Positions 1 to 12,000 of a stretch of DNA of 64,000 nt are shown here, in pieces. Below the pieces are notes generated by a model. It ran no database searches. It had not been told where the DNA came from and was given only the letters and a program-made list of their open reading frames with translations. The stretch comes from Caenorhabditis remanei (taxonomy: Eukaryota; Nematoda; Chromadorea; Rhabditida; Rhabditidae): positions 1,559,217 through 1,623,216 of the forward strand of contig NC_071330.1 in NCBI RefSeq assembly GCF_010183535.1, in the 5' to 3' direction. Position 1 is the stretch's first letter, and the number at the start of each line of letters is the position of its first letter. The translations under genes were made by a program, and so were the position numbers.

Positions 1-912
1 ATAGGTATTTCGGCCTGCCATCAGACAAAATCAAACCAAATTTCGCAGAACATCCACAGAGGCCCCGGGCCGGCCCGGACACTTTTGCCCGGCGCGGGGC
101 CTCTGTGGATCTTCATGGAAGTTTGTTTTGCTTTTGTCTGATGACAGGTCGAAATACTCATCTTTTGAGCTATTAACCAACCCGATACGATTTTTTTGAA
201 GAAAGTTATTCAATAAAAACCGTCGGCCCGGATCGGCCTGGATTGCAAGTATGCACGAAATCTAGTCATAGAGATAGTTTTGCGAAAAAAAAGGAGACAT
301 GACAGTTGGGAAGACATCTGGATATCTGGATATACAGACAAACAGATAGACATCTGGGCATCTCGAATGAGAGACAGAGGAACATTCGGAAATCTCAATG
401 GATAGACATAAAAACATTTTTACATCTGGACATCAAGATTTACAGACAGACAGACAGACAGACAAGCATAATTTCCAGAAATGGTACGCAAAATTTAGAA
501 GATTTTGATTATATTTCAAAACTTTCTGAAAATTTTCAAGAAAAACCCCAAAAAAGTCAAAACTGTCCACATAGCCCTTAACTAGACATACGTATCAGAG
601 TTGTCCGGAATCCGGATTCCGGAATTCCGGGTTTTTTTGACATTCCGGATTCCGTATTCCGGAAAATGTAAAATCTCATTCCGGTTCCGGATTCCGGATT
701 CCGGAAACTTAAAAATGGGATTCCGTACAACTCGGATACGTATACAGGACACTTCAAGAAAAATCGGAAATTTCTGCGATTTGTTTCATACTATCGTCAA
801 AAATGTGGTCGTTTTTGTATCGAATTACGCATTTTCAAGCAATTTTCCACCTGCGCAATCGAATCTGCTTTTTAAAATGTCTAAAACTACGGTAGCTCAA
901 TTTTTCGACTTA

Positions 913-1694
913 CAAGGGAACTCCTTTCAGAAACTGTTTGAGAATTTGCTGAAAATTGGTTCATAGGTAGTTTCGACCTTTCTGAATACGATGACAACAA
1001 AAGCTAGTGCCCCTTCCTGCTCCGGAGCTCAAAAAACGAGCTCGAAACTTGCTCCGCCCGATTTCGCACTCTTGTCACTCCCTTCCGGGCGGTATTTTTT
1101 CTGTGGCTTCGGTGGCCAAGTGGTAGTGGGCGGCGCGGCAGTTGGAGAGTCCGGTGTTCGACTCTCTCCCCCGATGATGTTTTTTTGTTTTTTTATTTTG
1201 GAAGACGGGGGGGGGGGGGGGGGTTAAAACTGTGTGTCAGAAATATGTTTCTTGAGCTTTTCCAGTCCATACAGACCGTCTACAACATTTTGAGAAAAAA
1301 AATTTCAAGAAAAGTAACTTTTCTGTGTCCACTTCGGAAAAGTTACTTTGAAAAGCTCAAGAAACATATTTCTGACACACAGTTTTAACCCCCCCCCCCC
1401 GTCTTCCAAAATAAAAAAACAAAAAAACATCATCGGGGGAGAGAGTCGAACACCGGACTCTCCAACTGCCGCGCCGCCCACTACCACTTGGCCACCGAAG
1501 CCACAGAAAAAATACTGCCCGGAAGGGAGTGACAAGAGTGCGAAATCGGGCGGAGCAAGTTTCGAGCTCGTTTTTTGAGCTCCGGAGCAGGAAGGGGCAC
1601 TAGCTTTTGTTGTCATCGTATTCAGAAAGGTCGAAACTACCTATGAACCAATTTTCAGCAAATTCTCAAACAGTTTCTGAAAGGAGTTCCCTTG
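913..1694. mobile_element. Foldback transposon with tRNA-like arms, copy 1
   Basis: Inverted repeat whose ends read CAAGGGAACTCC and GGAGTTCCCTTG, flanked by the 3-bp duplication TTA (910-912 and 1695-1697). Each arm is several hundred bases and carries a tRNA-like module (about 1102-1180, and its mirror about 1430-1506) with A-box-like GTGGCCAAGTGG and B-box-like GGTGTTCGACTC, followed by a T run. A G homopolymer near 1207-1223 is mirrored by a shorter C run near 1390. A 3-bp T-N-A duplication is compatible with PIF/Harbinger-type elements, but no transposase is encoded. A second copy lies at 47491-48478. Confidence 0.85.
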
Positions 1695-1750
1695 TTAAAT
1701 TATTCTCGAAAGAAGTCGGGATTTTTTGAAATTTTTCTCTCGAAAAAGTC

Positions 1751-2109
1751 CATACTTGTCAACCGGGCCGAAACGGGCCGGCTCGTAACTCGTGTCAAAC
1801 TCAATGTTATGAGCTGAAAAATATACCAAAATGTAGATCTCGACGAGTTCTATCTTTGTGACCCACTACGGGCCGGAAGGCTATTCGTTAATATGCCGCG
1901 GGCCGGGCTAGAATGACTTTTTTGGCCATTTTCGCGTTTTTGGGCACTTCTTCCCGGCCCGCGGCACAATAACGAATAGCCATCCGGCCCGTAGTAGGTC
2001 ACAGGCATAGAACTCGTCTAGATCTACATTTTGGTATATTTTTCAGATCATAATATTCATTTTGACGCGAGTTTCGCGCCGGCCCGTTTCGGCCCGGTTG
2101 ACAAGTATG
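1751..2109. mobile_element. hAT-like MITE, copy 1 (8-bp duplication)
   Basis: Near-perfect palindrome of 359 bp with ends CATACTTGTCAACCGGGCCG and its complement. It is flanked on both sides by AAAAAGTC (1743-1750 and 2110-2117), an 8-bp target-site duplication. Non-autonomous: no ORF. Sister copies with their own 8-bp duplications are at 25585-25948 and 51497-51669. Length and duplication fit the hAT superfamily; the terminal sequence itself is not one I recognise. Confidence 0.85.
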
Positions 2110-2228
2110 AAAAAGTCAAATTTTTGACAGGCATTCGGAATTAGAAAAAGTTAGAAAAATCATCAAAAAATTTTCACGTTGCCGATAAAAATTCAAAAAA
2201 TTCAAAAAAAATTTCAAAAAATTGGCAG

Positions 2229-4523
2229 GTCGTGATGTACATTGTCGACTCGGCTCGTGCCACCAACCCGACCACATTCATGTCGAATATGCTCTACGCG
2301 TGCTCCATTCTCTACCGTACCAAACTTCCATTCATCGTCGTCTTCAACAAATCAGACATTGTAAAACCGACGTTCGCACTGAAATGGATGCAAGACTTTG
2401 AGAGATTCGATGAGGCACTCGAAGACACTCGATCCAGTTATATGAATGATTTGAGTCGTTCGTTGAGTCTCGTCTTGGATGAATTCTATTGTGGATTGAA
2501 GACTGGTAGGCGGGGTTACCAGGGATGAAAAAAACGGAAATTCCGAATTTTCCGACATTTTTGGGAAAAAAACTTTACTAGGGAAGGCATCCAGGTGACC
2601 GCGGAGTTATGGAACGTGACCTATACCATTGGAAAGCTGTTTGCTTTCGGAAAATCGGTATTTCAAGTTTAGTCGAAATCAATAAATATGCATTAAAAAC
2701 CAAAAAAAAAATCGGTAAATTTTGACACAGATGTGACGTTTTGGCACCGTTCACGTTGGTTTTGCAGCAATTTCTTTTGATTCCGCACAATTTCCTTTTC
2801 TTATCATCATGAAAATATATGAAATTTCGAAAATTTAGGAACTAACTAGGGAAATCAGCTTTCCAATGATATATATCACGTTCCATAACTCCACGGTCAT
2901 CTGGAGGCCTTTTCTTAAATTTTAGTTCCAAAATTTCCGAAATTTCAAATAGTTTAGTGATGATTAAGAAAATTTGTGCAGAATCAAAGTAAATTGCTGC
3001 AAAACAAAATGTTCAAGATTTATACAATTTTTAGTTTTTACTGCATATTTATTGATTTTGAGTAAACTGGAAAAGTTATAATTTCCGAAATTTCAAGTTA
3101 CAGAAATAGGGGTTACTGTAGTCGTGCAATTACTGTAATCATTTTCAGTGTGTGTCAGTTCTGCGACTGGAGAAGGATTCGATGATGTGATGACAGCGAT
3201 TGCTGAAAGTGTTGAGGCATACAAGAAGGAATATGTTCCGATGTATGAAAAGGTTTTGGCAGACAAACGACAGATGGATGAAGTGGAGAAAAAGAAGCGG
3301 GAGGAGGAGGTATAGTTTTACAAGGGAAAAATTTCAGATTTTCGAAAAAAAAAATCAAAATCTTTCGAAAAAATCAAGGTTCACCTCAAAATAACAATTT
3401 TTAAGTAAAAACACAGTAATTTTTGGTTTCAGAATTGCAAAAATTGGATTTTTATACAAAAAGTTGGAAATTTTGAAAAATGGTCAACTTTAGCCTGGAG
3501 AAGTGAAAAAGGGAGCTTGATTTAAAACAAAATCCCATATTTGTCATTCAAAAACTGCACCAAAGAAAGTAGGCGGAGCCTGAGCAGATTTTTCTGAAAA
3601 AAAACTGAAATTCTTTTTAAAAAATTATGATTTGTCTCAAAATTACAGTTTTTTTCAAGTAAAAAACAGTAAATTTTGGTTTCAGAATTGCAAAAACAGT
3701 AAATTTTTACACGACAAAAAGAAACAGAAATTGTTGGTAATTATGGGCGGAGCTTCTAATTAAAATCAAGTCGATTTTTGCTTTGAAAACACGATTTTTA
3801 AAATCAAAATTCCATATTTTTCATTGTTTTTCGTTCTAAATCTAAAAACAAAAGTAGGCGGAGCCTGAACAGACTCCGCCCACCAGTCGAGATTCTATCC
3901 TGAAAAAATGTGGTTCCTACCGGTTTATTCAACTATGTTCGCTATTTTTGCTCTGAAAATTTGGATTCCAGGTGTAAAAATGTAAAAATCTTCATTTCTT
4001 CACATTTTTATTATAAATTTGTCTTAAAATTACAGTATTTCAAAGTGAAAAAACAGTAATTTTTATGTCAGAATTTCAAAAATTGCATTTTTACACAAAA
4101 AAAAACCAGATTATAGTTTCTCCGTAGAATTTTTACCCATTTCGTGAATAAAGAAGTGGGCGGAGCTATACGGCCCTGAACAGACTCCGCCCACCAGTCG
4201 AGATTCTATCCTGAAAACAGTGAAAACACCGTTTTTTTTCAACTATTTTCGCTATTTTTGCTCCTAAAATTAGGTTTCCAGCTGTAGAAATGTAAAAATC
4301 TCAATGTCTTCACATTTTTCCTAAAAAATCTGTCTTAAAATTATCAAAAATCTACTTAAAAGCCTTAAATTTCCAGGCTCTAAAAGGAAAACCGGTGCAC
4401 GACTTGAAGAAATCAACTGGCGACGAGGACGACGATTTGGATCTCAATACGAAAGTGGACCGTATTCATTTGGGAGGTGTCGATGAGGAGAATGATGAGG
4501 ATGCCGAGTTGGAGAGACACTGA
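2229..4523 (+). CDS. gop-2: GPN-loop GTPase 1 (gop-2), 3' three exons only
   Basis: This is the C-terminal part of a GPN1/XAB1-type GTPase. Family knowledge: these cytoplasmic GTPases assist assembly and nuclear import of RNA polymerase II. Exons that join in phase are 2229-2505, 3149-3309 and 4377-4523 (TGA). The first visible exon carries YIVDSARA, then the guanine-specificity motif NKSD within [11 protein letters not shown], then the helical insertion. The tail is charged (KKKREEE) and ends in an acidic segment ([17 protein letters not shown]), as in GPN1. The P-loop and GPN motif must lie upstream of the window, since positions 1-2228 are intron. gop means gro-1 operon; in C. elegans it precedes gop-3, hap-1 and gro-1, and the same order is seen here. 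Identity is confident; the missing 5' part is a window-edge effect, not a truncation. Confidence 0.93.
2506..3148. other. gop-2 intron with palindrome
   Basis: Intron bounded by GT at 2506 and TTTCAG at 3148. It contains an imperfect inverted repeat (about 2588-2922). Its outer arms read CCAGGTGACCGCGGAGTTAT and the mirrored ATAACTCCACGGTCATCTGG, with inner arms around ATTGGAAAGCTG. A single arm of the same family occurs near 31145-31195. Confidence 0.7.
3310..4376. repeat. gop-2 last intron, GGGCGGAG repeats
   Basis: Intron between GTATAG (3310) and TTCCAG (4376). It holds about four divergent repeats of a roughly 300-bp unit. Each unit contains a GTGGGCGGAGC or CTCCGCCCACC motif, 'CAGTCGAGATTCTATCCTGAA', and 'TGTCTTAAAATTACAG'. 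No coding potential seen. Confidence 0.65.
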
Positions 4524-6060
4524 AATTCTGGAATTTTTTGAAAAAATTCCTGATTTTTCATATTTTTTTGTCAATTTTTTCCTCGAATCCCTTTTTTTTC
4601 CTGTTACGAAATTCTCAAATTTTGAAAAATTGTTTTTGATTTTTTGATTTTTCGTTCATTTTCCATCCCCCTGTTTTCTGATTTTCATCTTTTTTCCGGC
4701 TATTTTTTTCTTAAAATTCCCTATTTTCCCCTCATTACCGAATCTCCATTCTAAATTATCCCCCCGTTGTTCTCATTTTGTTGTGTTCTTTTTTTCCCCA
4801 CTTTTTCTTCATTTTTCTCGCCCCAATTTACTTGATTTTGATATTGTTAATTTGCATAAAAAACATGTTGTTCTGAAATTCAATTTTTAAATTTTTTAAT
4901 GGATTTTAAGGTTTTTGAACCTTATTTTGTTATATTTTTCATTAAAATTAATTATTTGTCAGTAAAAAACGCAGAGAAATTCCAGATTTCAATTACTGAA
5001 AATCTATTTTTTTTTAATTTCAGTCGAAGCTCCGCCCACTTTTTGCTATTTGAATGTTCTGTGCTGAAGTTTTAAAATTTAAGTTTTTTGTGAAAATCTA
5101 CAGATAAATTATGAGAAAAAACTGAACATTGTTTTTGGAAGAAACTTATTTTTCGAGCTCAAAATGATAATTTTCGAATTTTTCAAAAGTTTTTAATGAC
5201 CTATTCTGGAGGTAGCAAAAAAAAGCAAAAAACTTCTTTTTTTTGCTTCTAGTAAAACATAGTTTTTTTCTTTTTTGCTACCTCCAGAATAGGTCCATAA
5301 GCTTGTAATTATGATTTCATTGGCTGAAAAATTTGAACTGAAATTTTGAACGAAATTTTGAATTTTTTCCCAAAAATGTCGAATTTTTGACTATACTTCA
5401 GAATTCAATCAAAAGATAGTTATGCGTCAAAAAATTGAAATTTTTAATGTAAAATTTCAAAAAATTTGGTGAAAAATAGGTACCTTTTTTTGAAGCCGGG
5501 CCTAGAAAATTAATCTATCGGCCGGGCCGTAAATTTGCAAGTATGTAAAAATCAGCTTAAAGCTTGAAAAATCTGGAAATTTCAAGAAAAACAGTTTTTC
5601 CTCATTTTTCAATAAAACTTTGTAGATTCATATTTTGCGTCAAAAAAAAACCCGAAAATCCTCAAATTTAAGAGAAATACTGAAACGAGGGGCAGACCCT
5701 AATAAGCTCCGCCCACGTTTTCCTTGAAATTCAGGAAAATAAATTTCTATTCTAAATTTCCGAAATCCGTAGAAAATTGCCGAAAAATGACACCAGAATC
5801 GTTAAATTTCACAGAAAACTCCAGAAATGGGCGGAGCCTAAACAGTAATTTCAAATCCGGTTTTACATTTTAAAGTTTTCCGAAAATTGTGATAAAATGA
5901 CTGAAAATGACGGAAAAATCAAGTTTTTCCGAATAAGCTCCGCGCATTTTATCTCAAATTCCAAAAAACGGAAAAACTGCAAAAATGGGCGGAGTCTAAT
6001 AAACTCCGCCCCTTTTTCCAATCTCAAATCCGATTTTCATTCAAAATTCCAACTTTTCCA
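4524..6060. other. gop-2 to gop-3 intercistronic region
   Basis: About 1.5 kb between the gop-2 stop and the trans-splice acceptor TTTTCCAG at 6053-6060. This is much longer than the typical 100-bp intercistronic spacer of nematode operons. It contains the gop-2 3' UTR (T-rich), a 96-bp foldback at 5203-5298 with ends ACCTATTCTGGAGGTAGC, a remnant of the GGGCCGG/CAAGTATG family (about 5480-5548), and repeated GGGCGGAG and CTCCGCCC motifs. No gene seen. Confidence 0.65.
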
Positions 6061-6074
6061 GAACCGTGGGAAAA

Positions 6075-9000
6075 ATGCCGGAGAAGACGTTTCACAAAGC
6101 GCAAACGATCTTCGAGAAGGCGTCCGGAGTTCCATCAATCGTCGAAGCCGTCCAATTCCACGGTATCCGAGTGACAAAGAATGACGCATTGCTGAAAGAA
6201 GTATCCGAATTGTATAAATCGTCGAATCTTGATGAACTCGTTCACAACTCTCATCTAGCTGCTCGCCATCTTCAAGAAGTTGGTCTAATGGATCATGCCG
6301 TCGCACTGATTGACACTTCTGCCACGTCGAAAGAGGGATACGTCGTCAATTTCTTGGTTCGAGAGCCCAAATCATTTACTGCTGGAGTCAAGGCGGGTGT
6401 TTCGACGAATGGAGATGCTGATGTCAGTTTGAGTGCCGGAAAACAGAGTGTTGGTGGAAGAGGAGAGGCCGTACAGACACAGTATACTTATACTGTTAAG
6501 GTTAGTTATTGGTGGATAGGTGGATAGTGGAAAAAAACTGGAAAAACTGAAATTTTTCATGAAAACGAGTTTTTTTCGATTGAAACTGCGTTTTTATGGC
6601 TGAAAAATGCGCGAATTTGAAATTTTCAGAAGTTAGGTATAGTGGGAAAAAGCTGAAATTTTGGTAAAAACGAGATTTTTTCTATTGAAAATACGTTTTT
6701 ATGGCTGAAAAATTACGCAAACCCGTAATTTACTGAGAAAAAAAGAGTTTCGATGAGATTTTCAGAAGTTAGGTATAGTGGGAAAAAGCTGAAAATCTGA
6801 ATTTTCGATAAAAAAAACTAGTTTCTTTGATGGAAAATACGTTTTTTTCGGCTGGAAAAGATGCGCCTGCTCGAAATTTTCAGCAAAAAAGAGTTTAGCT
6901 GGAATTTCAGAAGTTAGGTATAGTGGGAAAACACGGAAATTTGTATTTAAAAACTGTATTTTAGCGATGAAAAGTACGTTTTTTATGGGTGAATGAATTC
7001 GCGAATTTCAAATTTCCAGAAAAGAAATGATTTTCGCTGGAATTTCAGAAGTTAGGTATAGTGGGAAAAATCTGAAATTATTGATAAAAAACGAGATTTT
7101 TTTGATTGAAAATGCGATTTTATTGCTGAAAAAATAGGCGATTCAAAAATTTCCAGAAAAAAAGAGTTTCGCTGATTTTCAGAAATTAGGTATAGTGGGA
7201 AAAAGCTGAAATTTTGATTTTAAAAAAACCATTTTTTGATGGAAAATGGGTTTTTATGGCTGAAAAAATGCACGAGTTTGAAATTTCCAGAAAAAAATAG
7301 TTTCGTTTAAATTTTCAGAATATAGGTATAGTGGAATTGAAGATCTGAAAAATCTGAAATTTTCAATTGTAAAATTTTTTTTGAACTTGCAAAATGCAAT
7401 GCAGCTACGAAAAGAGATTGAAAACTAATAAGTTTCCAGAAAAATTTGAGTCTGGACAGACGTTAGTAAAACTGTAACACGATAGCTGAAAATCATAGAG
7501 ACTGTCGTGCCCCCGCTAATATCCGGAGCAGATTCCCCTGGAAATTTTCCCCTGGGACGTTTCAGAACCATGAGATTTGGAAAAACCTGGCGTGCCGCGG
7601 ACGCGTTTTTTGAATAAAAACGGATGTTTCAACCGGAAGAAAGACATTCGGACAAACAGACAGATTTCTTCTAATGAATTCTCTCTCTGATTTCAGGGTG
7701 ACCACTGTTTCAACATATCGGCCATTAAACCATTCCTCGGATGGCAGAAATATTCGAATATCTCGACAACTCTCTACCGTTCACTCGCTCATATGCCATG
7801 GAATCAATCGGATGTCGACGAGAACGCCGCGATTTTTGCGTATAACGGACAAATGTGGGATCAAAAGTTGTTGCATCAGATTAAATTGAATGCGGTATGA
7901 AATCGAATGGAGGTATTCCAGAAACAACAGGAATTTCAGATCTGGAGAACACTTCGAGCCTCCCGAGACGCCGCATTCTCAGTTCGTGAACAGGCTGGAC
8001 ACACGTTGAAGTTCTCAGTGGAGAATGCGGTCGCTGTGGATACGAGAGATCGACCGATTCTTGCAAGTCGTGGAATTCTTGGTGCGGATTTGCGTCAAAA
8101 GTCATAGATACCTGTTGAAATCACCTAAAAATTGCCCGAAAATTCCCAAATTTAAGAGAAAATCTGCAACAGGGGGCGGAGTCTAATAAGCTCCGCCCCC
8201 ATACTTGCAACGGGCCGGGCCGAGTAGAGAATTTTCACTGACCCGCTCGGCCCGGGTCACAGTACATAAGCTTGAAAATTTTTTTGAAATTTTTTTCGAT
8301 TTTTCTGCAAAAAAGTCGATTTATCGACTATCTTTTTACATATCGATAAAACACGAGCTTATATAGAATTTTTGACCATTTTTAATGAAAATTTGAATAA
8401 ATTTCGAAAAATTTTGTGAAAAAAAGTTCACATTTTTTGGCTCCGGGCCGGGCCGATATTTTGCAAGTCTGGTCGTGGAAACCTGTTTAAATCACCTAAA
8501 AATTGAACGAAAATCCCAAAATTTGAGAGAAAACTGCTTATTAGGCTCCGCCCCTCTTTCTTTTCAAACTTTTCGGAAGATAGTGAAAATTACTTTTTTT
8601 TTAAAGCTTAAAATTTACAACATTGTTGAAAAGAAAGACTGCAAAAAGGGGTGGAGTCTAATAAGCTCCGCCTACTTTTCCGTATAAAGTTTATCAAAAA
8701 ACTGTAATTCCAGCCGGACACAGCTTTTCTGAACAGTCTCGGAACAAATTCAACTGAAAGTGGGCGGAGCCTTACTAGCTCCGCCCCATTTTTTTGGCTC
8801 AAGCACTCGAGAAATCATTGTTTTTTTCACTGAGGTTTTCTATTAAATTTTTTTGAAAATTTAAGATTTTTTGCCTCAAAACCGACTGAGTTTGAGAATT
8901 TTTCAATGATTTTCCAATGAAAAACTGTAAAAACCACGATTTTCAGCTCAATTTCCATGAATTCGAGTCAGAAACAATAAATTCTGGTGATTTTTGTCTG

Positions 9001-12000
9001 AAATAGTTTCATTTTTTCCAAATTTTTAGCTTAAATTGTTTAAAATCGATGATTTTTGACACAATTTTCGTCACTTTCGAGGGAAAAAGAACGCTCAAAA
9101 TTCACGATTTTTGGCTCAATTTTTCCACTTTTCTCCTGGACGTTCTGAACCCAGACGTTTACAAATGGGATACTGTGGAAAAGGGGCGGGGCTTAGAGGA
9201 AAGGGCAGTTGTTTAGAAAATATGAAAATGTGCCATTTTCAATGACAGTTTTGATCAGTTCTGTAAATAGAATGCATTTTTTCGATTTTCTCCGTGTTTA
9301 GATAACGGATTATTCCCCTATCACTCAAATATTCCTCACAATTATTTTCTTGCAGCCCGTTTCACTCAAGAGTTCGCCGGTCTGTTTGGTGATGCGTCGT
9401 TCCTCAAGAATACATTGGATTTGCAGGTTTGTTAGGCTGGCGTGCCTTGGGGCGCGTTTTCCTGTTCCGCACAGATTCAGATAGCGCAGAATGATCTGTA
9501 GTTTCACTGTAAATAGGAAGAGTCTGGGGCGCCTTCGGCGCATTTTTTTGATTTCAAATTTTTTTTTAATTTCAAAAAAAAAGAGTTAATTTTTACCTAA
9601 AAATCGTGGTTTTCAGCATTTTTAATATAAAAAATACTCAAATTATTAGAATTCGAACGCGTCAAGGGCGCCGTTGACGCGTTTTCTTACATTTCGCAAT
9701 GAGTGAAGCTCCGCCCACATTCAAATCATTATAACGGGAAATTTCTGTAATTTTTCATTGAAAATTCGAGATTTTCAGCATTTTCATTGCTAAAATTACT
9801 GAAAACACAGAAATGTGATTAAGTCTGGGGTACCTTCGGCGCGTTTTCGGAAATTTTGTTATTGCAATTTTCAGCATTTTTTAAAATAATTACTCAAATC
9901 ATTGAAATCTAAACTGGTCTGGGGTGCCTTGAGCGCGTTTTCTGCGATTTTTCAATGCCAATATTCTTCGAATTATCAAAACTTTCTCAAAAACTCGTAA
10001 CAAACTCAACTGGGGTGTCTATGGCGCGTTTTCTGATAGAAAACGTAAATTGAAGCTCCGCCCCTTTTTGCTTCAAACCGCGGTACTTTTATTCTGAATT
10101 TCAGCAAATAATCGCACATTTCCCTCTAATTTCTATAAAATATTTCCAGGCAGCCGCGCCTCTTCCCCTCGGATTCATCCTCGCCGCCTCATTCCAAGCG
10201 AGACATTTAAAAGGAACCGGTGAACGAGAAGTGCATATTCTTGATCGATGCTATCTCGGCGGTCAACAAGATATTCGTGGATTCGGACTCAACACAATCG
10301 GCGTCAAAGCTGATAACAGTTGTCTTGGAGGCGGAGCTTCACTCGCCGGCGTCGTTCATTTGTACCGTCCGTTGATTCCGCCAAATATGTTGTTTGCTCA
10401 CGCGTTCTTGGCGTCTGGAAGTGTCGCGTCGGTTCATTCGAGGAATATTGTACAGCAATTGCAGGATACACAAAGAGTTTCGGCTGGATTTGGTAAGGGA
10501 AAAATGCGTTTTTTCGAAAAAAAAAAGATCACCAAATCCCTTGGCTGGAGTGCCTTTGACGCGTTTTTGTCTGAAAAACACACAATTTGTACCTTCAAGA
10601 GGGTCTGTCTGTGTGTCCATGAATCCACTTGCTTCCAAAATCTGGCGCACCTTTGACGTTTTTTTTGTTATTGACTCCCAATACTGCCTACGATACAGAA
10701 AACGCGCCAAACGTGCGCCAGCTGTCCCAATTCCAAAGAGAAACAGAGCTTTGGGGTGAAATATCGATAAAGGACGTTTCGAAACTGAGACGTTCTGAAA
10801 CCAGGAAGTTCTGAAACTGAGAAATTTTGGAACAGTGACGTTTCGAAACCGTGACTTCTCGAAACAGGAAAACTTTAAGCCCAGAAATTGAACCATTCTG
10901 AAACTGGGACATTTCAGAACTGCTTGAAACCAGATTTTCCAAAATCGAATTATATTGATTATCAGACATTTCTATGCCGAGATGAATCGGAAACAAAATT
11001 ATTTTGGTACCAGAAATCTCTGGATCATCCTAAAAATTCCATTAAAAAACCTAATTTTCGAACAAATTTTAGTCAAAATCTCACATTTCCGGACATCCGG
11101 ACGAAAATACTTACAGACAGATGAAGAAATAAGAAATGCTAGCGAACCAACCGAATTTTGAGTAATTTTTCAGTCAAATATTACCGAAACCTTTGAAATC
11201 TTCAGAATTTCTACTTGGACCGTTTTTGGCTGAAGTTTTTATGTGAAAAAGATTAAAAATTTGAAAAAATCTTAAAATTTGGGATTTCGAGCACTTTTGG
11301 GTAACATTTGCTGAAATCCAGACAAAATCTGCACTTCTGACATTCCGAAAATAAGAAAAAGACAAATTTTACAATTAATAAATTCATTCCAAAGCATCAT
11401 TAAATCCTATTAAATCAATCAATGACAATAGTCGAGTTATGATGCATTCCATCTCCGCCTCCTCCTTCCATTTTCACCTCCATCTCTGTTTCATCCTGAT
11501 CGAGTTCAATTTCCGGACGGAACACAAGTTTCATAGTCCTTCTATTTGTCGATGGACCTGGAGTGGCAAAGATATGTTTGCAGAACTTCTCGGTCACGAG
11601 TTTTCGAAACTGAAAACTTTGGGAGCTCTGGGAGGTATTGAGATTGTGTGAGATACCTCCTTGATACTCTCCCCCACATTTTTCTGATCGAATGGGCTGA
11701 TTCCGCCGACGATGAGAGAGGGCTCGACTTCAGGGTTCATGGCTTGCTGGAAATCAGAGCTACAGTAACCTGATTACGGTAGTTAGATCTTCAAAACCCT
11801 ATGAAGGACCTGGTTATGATAGCTCCAAGATACTGTAACCCGAAGGATCGAATCGAAAGATATCCGGGGTTCACCTACAGTAACCTGGTTGGTTACAGTA
11901 CTCTAGAAGAGTACAGTAACCTCCTGGTTAAGCGGCAATCCCAGGATCTGGTTACTGTACTTTTGGGTTTCCGTAATCATACCGATTCTAAAACTACAGT

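Larger units (their letters stand above)
1..2228. other. gop-2 intron (edge of window), repeat-filled
   Basis: No coding exon is visible here. Contents in order: a palindrome with a GGGCCGG-rich centre (about 1-160); GACAGACAGAC/GGACATC motif copies (300-470); a TCCGGAATCCGG block ending in CCGTACAACTC (about 598-738); a long foldback element (913-1694); a MITE (1751-2109); and A/T-rich sequence running into the acceptor at 2227-2228. Confidence 0.8.

Noticed and set aside
1102..1180. Functional tRNA gene in the foldback arm
   Set aside because: No standard anticodon stem-loop or acceptor pairing visible; it is part of a transposon.
8082..8107. Termination of GOP-3 at the stop codon 8105-8107
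   Set aside because: It would remove half of the Omp85 barrel; using the weak GTGCGG donor restores conserved downstream exons in frame.
10339..10896. 185-codon minus-strand open frame
   Set aside because: Partly antisense of gop-3 exon 5 and partly A/T-rich intron; composition is low-complexity.
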